Positions 1 through 5,235 of a stretch of 7,591 bases of DNA are shown piece by piece. The DNA lies in contig JAAYXN010000392.1 in assembly GCA_012515885.1 (NCBI GenBank), positions 1-7,591 on the forward strand, read 5' to 3'. A program made the position numbers and the translations under genes. Within the stretch, counting starts at the first letter, position 1. Each line of letters begins with the position of its first letter. The notes below the pieces were generated by a model. That model was not told where the DNA came from. It did not search any database and saw only the letters and a program-made list of their open reading frames with translations. Source of the DNA: Rhodococcus sp. (in: high G+C Gram-positive bacteria) (GTDB taxonomy: Bacteria > Actinomycetota > Actinomycetes > Mycobacteriales > Mycobacteriaceae).

Positions 1-186
1 ACCAGCAATAACGTACGTTTCGAGCCGTGCGCCGTTGTTGATGTCGACGATGCACACCTGCTCGCCTTCGAGCAGATCCGCGGCATCCATCAGGTCCTGG
101 TCGACGGTAACGGAGCCGACGTAGTGCAGGTCGGCGTGGGTGACGGTGGCCCGGTGGATCTTGGACTTCATCATGGTGCGGAACAT
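1..186 (-). CDS. panD: Aspartate 1-decarboxylase PanD (5' part, truncated by window edge)
   Basis: PanD decarboxylates L-aspartate to beta-alanine in the cytosol, supplying the amine half of pantothenate. The first 62 residues are visible and begin MFRTMMKSKIHRAT. Lys9, Tyr22, the self-cleavage pair Gly24-Ser25 (Ser25 becomes the catalytic pyruvoyl group), Arg54 (substrate carboxylate), Thr57 and Tyr58 (catalytic) all sit at the numbering known for the family, so the visible part looks functional. The full protein is usually about 125-140 residues, so roughly half is missing beyond position 1. The ATG at 184-186 has a GAAAGG ribosome site (195-200) 8 nt upstream. It lies 68 nt after panC on the same strand, the usual actinobacterial panC-panD order. 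Function is near certain. Confidence 0.96.
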   Translation of the reverse strand, partial: MFRTMMKSKIHRATVTHADLHYVGSVTVDQDLMDAADLLEGEQVCIVDINNGARLETYVIAG

Positions 187-230
187 CTCGTCTGCCTTTC
201 GGTAGTGCGGGTCTGCGGTGCGGTTCGGGT

Positions 231-245
231 CGCTGGTTATCAGCG
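231..245 (-). other. Small inverted repeat between panC and panD
   Basis: Read on the minus strand, CGCTG and CAGCG form a perfect 5-bp stem around the 5-nt loop ATAAC, starting 9 nt past the panC stop codon. There is no T-run after it, so it is not a classical intrinsic terminator. It could be a weak processing or pausing site between panC and panD, or chance. It lies in the 68-nt gap where panD translation is re-initiated from its own ribosome site. Confidence 0.3.
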
Positions 246-254
246 GGGGTGTTG

Positions 255-1184
255 TTAGAAGAGGTCGTCGACGGCGTCAGAGTTGCTGTCGGTGTCGCGC
301 TCAAGGAAGCCAGTTCCGACGGCGACGCCGACGTTGTCGATGAGGCGTGTGGACCCGATGCGGGCAGCGACAAGCAGTCGCCCGTCTCCGCGTTCGGGTG
401 GCGCGGTCAGGTCGGGTGCGCGTACTTCGAGGTAGTCGACGTCGATGCTGGGGCTGACGGCGAGGACTTCGCGGGCCGTGGCGAGGATCGCGTCGACACC
501 ACCGGCACCGGCATGGGCGCCGGCGATGAGGGCTGCCGATAGCGCTGTTGCTGCGGCCCGCTCGTCTTCGTTCAGGTAGCGGTTGCGTGAGGAGAGGGCG
601 AGCCCGTCGTGTTCACGCACGGTCGGGACGCCCACTACGCGCAGGTCAAAGTTCAGGTCGGTCACCATCTGCCGGATGAGGGTCAGCTGCTGGTAGTCCT
701 TCTCCCCGAAGTACGCGATGTGCGGGAGGGCGATGTGGAACAGTTTGGCGACGACGGTGAGCATGCCCGCGAAATGTGTTGGACGGCTGCCGCCTTCCAG
801 TTCAGCACCAAGCGGCCCGGGGAGGACCGTCGTGCGGGGCCCGTTCGGGTACATCGCCGCAGCGTTCGGCACGAATGCCAACTCGACACCGGCTCCGCGA
901 AGCAGTTCCAGGTCCGCTTCGAGGGTGCGCGGGTAGGCGTCGAGGTCTTCGTCGGCACTGAACTGCAGCGGGTTGACGAAAATGGAGACGATCACGACGG
1001 CGCCGGTGAGTTTGGCGACGCGCACCAGCTCCAAATGGCCAGCGTGTAGGGCACCCATTGTGGGGACGAGTGCAACCTGTCGACCGACGCCGCGCAGCGC
1101 CCGGGACACGCGGGTCAGTGCCTCGGGGTCGTGGTGAACGGTGAGTTCACCACGGGTGTAGCCACCTGGGGCAGTGCTCGTCAT
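255..1184 (-). CDS. panC: Pantothenate synthetase (pantoate-beta-alanine ligase)
   Basis: PanC joins D-pantoate and beta-alanine using ATP, through a pantoyl-adenylate, in the last step of pantothenate synthesis. The 309-residue protein matches the usual family length. Visible motifs in order: PTMGALHAGH (41-50), the HxGH-type nucleotide-binding signature with His47 and His50; FVNPLQF (69-75) with Asn71 and Gln74 for pantoate binding; FAGM (138-141); GEKDYQQ (160-166) with Lys162 and Gln166; and LSSRN (197-201), the KMSKS-like loop. The C-terminal domain ends in an acidic tail of about 15 residues (DTDSNSDAVDDLF) that I do not recognise as conserved. The ATG overlaps the stop of the DUF2520 gene in an ATGA (1181-1184), with GGAAGG at 1191-1196, 6 nt upstream, so it is probably translationally coupled. 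The stop is TAA. No active-site residue appears to be missing. Confidence 0.97.
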   Translation of the reverse strand: MTSTAPGGYTRGELTVHHDPEALTRVSRALRGVGRQVALVPTMGALHAGHLELVRVAKLTGAVVIVSIFVNPLQFSADEDLDAYPRTLEADLELLRGAGVELAFVPNAAAMYPNGPRTTVLPGPLGAELEGGSRPTHFAGMLTVVAKLFHIALPHIAYFGEKDYQQLTLIRQMVTDLNFDLRVVGVPTVREHDGLALSSRNRYLNEDERAAATALSAALIAGAHAGAGGVDAILATAREVLAVSPSIDVDYLEVRAPDLTAPPERGDGRLLVAARIGSTRLIDNVGVAVGTGFLERDTDSNSDAVDDLF

Positions 1185-2107
1185 GACCGACCTTCCAGCA
1201 TTTCGACAATCTCGGATTCGGGGTGCGCGCGCTGAGCGCTACGCAGTGACAGCGCGCGATATCCGGCCGCCAGATCAGGATCTAGGTCGGTGAGGACACG
1301 CAGATGTGTGGCGACGGCATCGACGTCGCCGCGAGCGACGGGCCCGGTCAACGCTGCCGGTCCGCGGCGTAGCGCGTTGTCGAGGGCCGCGGACAGCAGC
1401 GGTTGCAGAACCCGTTCCGCGAGTCCGCCAGGATCGTTATCCACGAGTTGTTGGCCGAGTAGTTCGTCGCCGCTGAGCGCCGCACGCAACGCAGCCACCG
1501 CATCGACGACAAGGGTCACCAGGTGGTTGCTGCCGTGGGCGAGTGCTGCGTGATAGAGCGAACGGCTCTCTTCGCTCACGCGCAGCGGCTCTCCACCGAT
1601 TTCGAGCACCAGTGATTGCCCGATCGCATAGCCGATTTCGTCTGCCGCGGTGATCCCGAAACACGCGGACGCCAACCGGGCCACGTCTTCGTCATGGCCG
1701 GTAAACGTCATCGCCGGGTGGATGGCGAGCGGAATAATTCCCTGCCTGGTCAACGGCTCCAAGATGCCGACACCGTTGGCACCTGAAGTGTGGATGACGA
1801 TTGTGCCTGCCGGTACCGATTCGGTAGCGGCCAGGCCTGCGATCAACGAGGAAAGCTCATCGTCCGGGACAGCGAGAATCAGCAGTTCAGAACGGCTCGC
1901 AACGTCGGCGACAGGGAGTATTTGCGACTCAGGGAGCCGCTGTGCAGCGCGAAAACGCGACTGTTGCGACACAGCCGATACAGCGCCAACAACGTGGCCG
2001 ACCTGCTCTAAAGCTGCGCCGAGCGCGGTGCCCACTTTGCCCGCAGAAACGACGCCAACATTCAGACGCGCAGGGGCGGGCCCATTGGTGATCCCCAAGG
2101 AGGTCAC
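1181..2107 (-). CDS. Rossmann-like / DUF2520 domain protein, putative NAD(P)-dependent oxidoreductase
   Basis: About 308 residues from the chosen GTG start; homologous in position to M. tuberculosis Rv3603c. The N-terminal Rossmann half has a nucleotide-binding loop SAGKVG (21-26), in which Ser21 occupies the first Gly of a GxGxxG motif. It is followed by LLILAVPDDEL (75-85) and VIHTSG (104-109). IHPAMTF (129-135) and YHAALAHGSNHL (185-196) mark the junction with the helical DUF2520 half, which carries LTGPVARGD (253-261), a recognisable family signature. The family resembles 6-phosphogluconate dehydrogenase and ketopantoate reductase folds, but I know of no proven reaction. An in-frame GTG at 2236 would add 43 residues of low-complexity Arg/Gly-rich sequence and lacks a ribosome site. 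The GTG at 2107 has GAGAGG 7 nt upstream and was preferred. The stop overlaps the panC start by 4 nt, so it is co-translated with panC. A ketopantoate reductase role is only a hypothesis from context. Confidence 0.88.
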   Translation of the reverse strand: MTSLGITNGPAPARLNVGVVSAGKVGTALGAALEQVGHVVGAVSAVSQQSRFRAAQRLPESQILPVADVASRSELLILAVPDDELSSLIAGLAATESVPAGTIVIHTSGANGVGILEPLTRQGIIPLAIHPAMTFTGHDEDVARLASACFGITAADEIGYAIGQSLVLEIGGEPLRVSEESRSLYHAALAHGSNHLVTLVVDAVAALRAALSGDELLGQQLVDNDPGGLAERVLQPLLSAALDNALRRGPAALTGPVARGDVDAVATHLRVLTDLDPDLAAGYRALSLRSAQRAHPESEIVEMLEGRS

Positions 2108-2114
2108 ACAGGTT

Positions 2115-2120
2115 CCTCTC
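2115..2120 (-). promoter_or_regulatory. Ribosome binding site selecting the GTG start at 2107
   Basis: The minus strand reads GAGAGG, then a 7-nt spacer, then GTG at 2107-2105. The alternative upstream GTG at 2236 is preceded by an AT-containing stretch with no purine-rich site. This decides the start of the DUF2520 gene and removes the 43-residue extension. Confidence 0.7.
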
Positions 2121-2132
2121 GTTCGTTCCAGT

Positions 2133-2145
2133 CCCGCCTTGCGGG
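2133..2145 (-). other. Short stem-loop in the leader of the DUF2520-panC-panD genes
   Basis: A perfect 5-bp inverted repeat, CCCGC and GCGGG, encloses a 3-nt loop and ends 12 nt before the ribosome site. It lies between the possible -10 element at 2165-2170 and the GTG at 2107, so it would be in the 5' leader if that promoter is real. It is GC-rich and small, so chance is possible in high-GC DNA. Confidence 0.3.
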
Positions 2146-2164
2146 TACCGGACGTTCCTTCGCG

Positions 2165-2170
2165 AGGATA
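2165..2170 (-). promoter_or_regulatory. Possible -10 element for the DUF2520-panC-panD genes
   Basis: The minus strand reads TATCCT here, matching the TANNNT form of actinobacterial housekeeping -10 elements. I see no convincing -35 at 16-18 nt. A start 6-7 nt downstream would give a leader of about 50 nt before the GTG at 2107. It is supported by the 192-nt gap, which is much longer than the other junctions and suggests a separate transcription unit. This is an inference from one hexamer. Confidence 0.25.
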
Positions 2171-2246
2171 GTCGCCGCGGCAAAGCCTGCGCCACGCCAC
2201 CGAAGGGTGATCTGTGCCACGCGGATTTTCGGCCACGCAGATTATT

Positions 2247-2290
2247 CGCTGGTCGGGCTCAGGCGCCCATCAACGAGGTGACTACCAGCG
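2247..2290 (-). other. Compound inverted repeat after the DUF6779-type gene, possible terminator or RNA structure
   Basis: On the minus strand CGCTGGT (2290-2284) is perfectly complementary to ACCAGCG (2253-2247), a 7-bp outer stem. Inside it is a second hairpin, GGGC with GCCC (2268-2265 and 2258-2255) around a 6-nt loop. The interior is asymmetric, with 15 unpaired nt on the 5' side and 1 on the 3' side. The structure starts 9 nt past the TAG of the upstream gene. No U-tract follows, only AATAATC. It could be a U-less actinobacterial terminator, a 3'-end stabilising structure, or chance. Confidence 0.4.
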
Positions 2291-2299
2291 AGAGACCTG

Positions 2300-3793
2300 C
2301 TAGTCGAGTCGACGACGGCGACGCCCCGTGCCTACGGCGGAGCTACCTGCACCGTTCGAGCTGCCGTTATGGCCCCCGGAGTTTCCGCTCTCCTCGGCGG
2401 CGCGTGCTTTCGCGATGATGTCAGCGACGCTCAGGCCCGTCGAATGCGCGCCGGTGTCGGCGTCTTCGTCGGCTGCGCGGCGTCGACGTCGCGGTGTCGT
2501 GTCCTGCTCGTCCTCGAAACTGGCCTGGGGCTCGAAACTGGCCTCGGGCTGTGCGGGCTCGGCATCGCGGGGCTGCTCTATTGGTCCCGGGTTTTCTTTC
2601 GGTTCCGAGCCGAGCAGAAGATCGTCAATGACGGGGCTAAAAGCCTGTTCCGATGACGACTGCGGCGGCAGTCTGCGTCCGCTCTCGAACTGGTTCTCGG
2701 TGCCGGTGGACGGCGGAGCGACCGGCTCCGGGGTGGGCGGCGGCGACCACGACGGCGGTTCCGGTGCGGGCGCAGGCTCAGGGGCTGGCTGCGGAGCTGG
2801 CGCAGGCGGGGCCGATTGCGGTTCCGGAACAAACGACGGCGCCGGTGCAGGTTGGGGAGCCTGCGTGGGCGTCTGGTTCTGCTTGAACCCTGGCCATTGG
2901 CTGAAGTCGAGCTCCGCGGAAGGCTCTGATGTTTTCGGGGGCTCCGGCGCTTTCGGGGGCTCGGGGCGCTTGAGGGGCTCCGGTGGCTTCGGGGCAGGCG
3001 GCGGCGTCCATGCTTGAGACGGCGCGGGGGCGGGCTTGGGGATTTCGTAGGGCTCGTCGCGCACAGTTTCGGCGAGGATCGCGGTTTCCGCGGTGACGGG
3101 GGCGTCGTCGGGTGATGAGAGCATCGGCCCGCCGTTGCGCGCTCGCTCGTCCTGCGCTCGTTGGGGTCCGCCCTGGCCAGTTGGCTGCGACGGCACGTAG
3201 TCCTCGGAGGTCGAACCTGGGATATACAGCCCGGATGCGGCGGGTTGGTAGCTCGAGTAGGCGCCGCCGGAAAGTTCCGGCATTCTCGTTGAGTCGGCCC
3301 GTAGCGCGGGGCGCTCATTTCCATACAGGGCGGGGCGCTCATTTCCGTACAGTGCTGGACGTTCGCGGTACATGCCGGCGTCGAAGAGCTGTTCGAGGTT
3401 GCGTCGCAGCACCGACAGCTCGTTGCGCAGGGCCGCCATTTCTTCTGCGTCGGCACGCACCTCAGCGCGAACGCGGTGTTCCACTGTCAGTTCGTATTCG
3501 CGGCGCGCTGTGATTTCCCGTTCCAATTGCAGCTCGTACACCGTTTGCAGGTCGCCTGCACGAGCACGCGCCAAATCTGTTTCACGCCGGTATTTGGTGA
3601 GGGCGATCGCACCGAACACGGTGCCCCACACGGCGACGACAATGCCGATGCGCAGCAGTTGGACGCTTTCGGTGAAGATCAAAAAGAGGGAGGCTGCGAA
3701 AGCGAGGGCGAGTAGAGCGGCCACGATCACTTGCAGAGCACGTCGCGGCGCTCGCCGCGAAGCACCCCTTGGCTGCCGCCCCGCATTCGTCAT
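2300..3793 (-). CDS. Proline-rich membrane-anchored coiled-coil protein (DUF6779-type, Rv3604c-like)
   Basis: 497 residues of unknown function. After a basic N-terminus (Arg-rich, 6-19) come two hydrophobic helices (about 21-40 and 47-66) joined by a short loop, then KYRRE. The positive-inside rule puts both ends in the cytosol. Residues about 70-138 are highly charged with regularly spaced Leu/Val, a likely coiled coil ending LRRNLEQLF. Next are three 8-residue units RERPALYG, NERPALYG, NERPALRA (143-166), then a Pro/Ala/Glu-rich disordered region (about 200-365) and an acidic segment with DDLLLG (390-395). The end has RRRRR (435-439), the motif LSVADIIAKA (454-463), a Ser/Gly/Asn linker and RRRRR (491-495). 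The ATG at 3793 has no ribosome site and fits a leaderless start. Gene order matches M. tuberculosis Rv3604c, a membrane protein rich in Ala, Arg and Pro. A membrane-tethered scaffold is a plausible but unproven role. Confidence 0.85.
   Translation of the reverse strand: MTNAGRQPRGASRRAPRRALQVIVAALLALAFAASLFLIFTESVQLLRIGIVVAVWGTVFGAIALTKYRRETDLARARAGDLQTVYELQLEREITARREYELTVEHRVRAEVRADAEEMAALRNELSVLRRNLEQLFDAGMYRERPALYGNERPALYGNERPALRADSTRMPELSGGAYSSYQPAASGLYIPGSTSEDYVPSQPTGQGGPQRAQDERARNGGPMLSSPDDAPVTAETAILAETVRDEPYEIPKPAPAPSQAWTPPPAPKPPEPLKRPEPPKAPEPPKTSEPSAELDFSQWPGFKQNQTPTQAPQPAPAPSFVPEPQSAPPAPAPQPAPEPAPAPEPPSWSPPPTPEPVAPPSTGTENQFESGRRLPPQSSSEQAFSPVIDDLLLGSEPKENPGPIEQPRDAEPAQPEASFEPQASFEDEQDTTPRRRRRAADEDADTGAHSTGLSVADIIAKARAAEESGNSGGHNGSSNGAGSSAVGTGRRRRRLD
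2513..2548 (-). repeat. 18-bp tandem duplication inside the DUF6779-type gene
   Basis: Two adjacent 18-bp units (2513-2530 and 2531-2548) differ at a single base. They encode ASFEPQ and ASFEDE (418-429) in the acidic segment before the arginine patch. They are in frame, so copy change would not break the gene. Confidence 0.8.
3306..3353 (-). repeat. 24-bp in-frame tandem repeat (NERPALYG units) in the DUF6779-type gene
   Basis: Two 24-bp units (3306-3329 and 3330-3353) match at 22 of 24 positions, differing at 3323/3347 and 3329/3353. At the protein level the period continues into a third, diverged unit, giving RERPALYG, NERPALYG and NERPALRA (codons 3367-3296). Near-identity at synonymous positions indicates a recent slippage duplication. 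The repeats lie just after the coiled coil, in what looks like a flexible linker. Confidence 0.85.
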
Positions 3794-3799
3794 GGTCTT

Positions 3800-3805
3800 A
3801 GGGTA
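3800..3805 (-). promoter_or_regulatory. Candidate -10 element for a leaderless transcript of the DUF6779-type gene
   Basis: The minus strand reads TACCCT, then AAGACC, then ATG (3793-3791). TACCCT fits the TANNNT -10 form, and 6 nt separate it from the A of the ATG, the spacing at which transcription would begin on the start codon itself. No Shine-Dalgarno precedes this ATG and the gap from the DUF3180 stop is 67 nt. Leaderless mRNAs are common in mycobacteria (established knowledge). No good -35 is visible. Confidence 0.45.
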
Positions 3806-3860
3806 CTGGTCGGATTTAGCCGCATCGGGACTGAATCTTCACAAGGCTCGGCGGTGAACA

Positions 3861-4325
3861 TCAGTGTGCAGGCTCGTCGGTGTCGTCAGGCGTGCGGCAG
3901 CAATGTTCGAGCCACAGCGCGGCCGCCACGAGTGCGACGCCGCCGCCGAGTCCGATCCACGCGCCGGGTGTATCGGCCGCTGCCGCACTCAAAAAGGACT
4001 GTTCCGGCAACAGATACAGCAAGAATCCGATCCACACTCCCGCTGCTGCGGCACCCACCAGTGCTGATGCTTTCGCTAGCGCAGCGGTACGTGCCGCAGT
4101 GATCGGATGGAGTTGACGGGGGTCGGCACCGATCTCGCGGTTAGCGACGCGGGCACGGACCATGAAAGCCAAGACCACTTCGATCACTGCCACGGGATAT
4201 AGCGAAGCTCCAGCGAACACTGAGATCGGTGGAAATGAGCCGTAGAAAACCCGCACAAGAATCCACGTCGCGACGGCCGCGAAAACCAGCAGCCCCAGCA
4301 GATCCCAAATTCGTGTGGGTTTCAT
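3861..4325 (-). CDS. DUF3180 family membrane protein
   Basis: 154 residues, within the usual size of DUF3180 proteins; function unknown. Four hydrophobic segments are visible (about 8-26, 34-55, 82-105 and 121-140). The N-terminus MKPTRIWDLLGLLVFAAV, the YGSFPPIS loop (28-35) and the PRQLHPITAARTAALAKAS cytosolic segment (69-87) leading into helix 3 are typical of the family. The tail is short and acidic (HCCRTPDDTDEPAH) with adjacent cysteines at 142-143. Its ATG shares one base with the folK stop (TGATG at 4323-4327), so it is very likely translated as the last member of the folate operon. A G-rich stretch about 10 nt upstream may serve as a ribosome site. The gene occupies the position of M. 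tuberculosis Rv3605c. Constant linkage to folK suggests a link to folate or envelope metabolism, but nothing in the sequence gives a reaction. Confidence 0.9.
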   Translation of the reverse strand: MKPTRIWDLLGLLVFAAVATWILVRVFYGSFPPISVFAGASLYPVAVIEVVLAFMVRARVANREIGADPRQLHPITAARTAALAKASALVGAAAAGVWIGFLLYLLPEQSFLSAAAADTPGAWIGLGGGVALVAAALWLEHCCRTPDDTDEPAH

Positions 4326-4852
4326 CAGCGCAGCACCCCCTCGTGTCGTCGCACGCCCGTCCGTTCGCTCGCATCGAGGCGCTCCACAAGTTGGTCAACG
4401 CGCACGGGTTCGCCGTCGACAACAAGACGCGCATCGGGGTCAACATCGAGCCACGGGATGAGGACGAACGCCCGCTCGTGGGCGCGGGGATGCGGCAACG
4501 TCAACTCGGGGTCACCACTGGTGATGCTCTCCCCCAGCTCATTCGCTGACGTGTCGTAGCAGGCAACAACATCGACATCGAGTGTTCGTGGACCCCACCG
4601 TGTTTCACGGACCCGGTCAGCGGCAGCTTCAAGTTCTTGACCTCGGCGTAACCACTGGGACGCGTCAACGTCCGGGTCGTCGACCACAACGATCGCGTTG
4701 AGGAAATCCTGCTGCTCCACCCCACCCCAGGGCGGTGTGACGTACACGGGCGAGACGCTGACGACCGAATCAGCCAGCGCGTCAACGACAGTACGCAGAT
4801 GCCCCAAGCTGTCGCCAATGTTGGAGCCGATCGATAGCACCGCGCGGGTCAT
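4325..4852 (-). CDS. folK: 2-amino-4-hydroxy-6-hydroxymethyldihydropteridine pyrophosphokinase (HPPK)
   Basis: FolK transfers pyrophosphate from ATP to 6-hydroxymethyl-dihydropterin, making the substrate of FolP. 175 residues, normal for the family. Motifs in order: SIGSNIGD (7-14); TPPWGG (39-44), the pterin-binding loop; FLNA (50-53), whose Asn contacts the pterin; RWGPRTLDVD (85-94) with Asp92 and Asp94, the two magnesium-binding aspartates; and LPHPRAHERAFVL (119-131), the ATP-binding signature. All key residues are present. The C-terminus carries a roughly 30-residue basic/acidic extension after the conserved core. The ATG shares one base with the folB stop in TGATG (4850-4854), and its own stop shares one base with the DUF3180 start, so translation is probably coupled at both ends. 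Confidence 0.97.
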   Translation of the reverse strand: MTRAVLSIGSNIGDSLGHLRTVVDALADSVVSVSPVYVTPPWGGVEQQDFLNAIVVVDDPDVDASQWLRRGQELEAAADRVRETRWGPRTLDVDVVACYDTSANELGESITSGDPELTLPHPRAHERAFVLIPWLDVDPDARLVVDGEPVRVDQLVERLDASERTGVRRHEGVLR

Positions 4853-5235
4853 CAGAGCACCCCGCTTGCATCGACTCGCACGCGATCGACAACCACCGCC
4901 ACGTCAGAAAAAGTGAGCGGAATGGGCGCCGACGGCTTGTGGATGGTGACCTCGACACGCTGCACGCGTTGGTCTTTGACCAGCACCGCCTCTGCGACGA
5001 GGCCAGCAACTGTCTCAATCAGATCGTGTGGTGGGCCCGCCACGATATCGGCGGCAAGCTCGGCCAGTTCGCCGTAGTGCAGCGTGTCAGTGAGATCGTC
5101 ACTGCGAGCTGCAGGCGCTAGGTCCATCCACACCGTGATGTCCACGAAAAAGTCTTGTCCATCGCGACGCTCATGTTCGAACACCCCGTGATGGCCCCGC
5201 ACCTTCAGGCCGCGCAATTCAATCCGGTCAGACAT
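4852..5235 (-). CDS. folB: Dihydroneopterin aldolase
   Basis: FolB cleaves 7,8-dihydroneopterin to 6-hydroxymethyl-7,8-dihydropterin and glycolaldehyde, and some family members also epimerise. 127 residues, typical of this octameric T-fold enzyme. Visible residues: RGHHGVFEHER (13-23) with Glu22; DLTDTLHYGEL (47-57) with Tyr54; LIET (72-75) with Glu74 as pterin anchor; and VTIHKPSAPIP (96-106) with Lys100, the catalytic base, at the numbering known from S. aureus. The ATG overlaps the end of folP by 8 nt (5228-5235), with a GGTGAGG ribosome site at 5243-5249 inside folP and a 7-nt spacer. The product feeds FolK, encoded immediately downstream. Confidence 0.96.
   Translation of the reverse strand: MSDRIELRGLKVRGHHGVFEHERRDGQDFFVDITVWMDLAPAARSDDLTDTLHYGELAELAADIVAGPPHDLIETVAGLVAEAVLVKDQRVQRVEVTIHKPSAPIPLTFSDVAVVVDRVRVDASGVL

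Noticed and set aside
1650..2171. Plus-strand frame of 173 codons opposite the DUF2520 gene
   Set aside because: Antisense shadow in high-GC DNA; no recognisable motif and the minus strand encodes clear DUF2520 signatures.
2930..3010. Repetitive GGGGCTC-rich stretch considered as a DNA repeat array
   Set aside because: It is the coding sequence of PEPxK-type proline repeats (about residues 262-291); the DNA units are irregular and explained by the protein composition.
2328..3017. Long plus-strand reading frame (229 codons), Gly/Ser-rich
   Set aside because: It is antisense to the Pro/Ala-rich part of the DUF6779-type gene; GC-rich Pro/Ala codons read backwards as Gly/Ser/Cys without stops. 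No ribosome site, no domain.
2578..3456. Alternative minus-strand frame of 292 codons, Arg/Pro-rich
   Set aside because: Out-of-frame shadow of the same gene; the in-frame product has helices, coiled coil and tandem repeats, this one is only compositionally biased.
3794..3860. Possible TTGTGA -35 box for the DUF6779-type gene
   Set aside because: It lies too far upstream of TACCCT, and its spacing to other candidate -10 boxes is outside the usual 16-18 nt.
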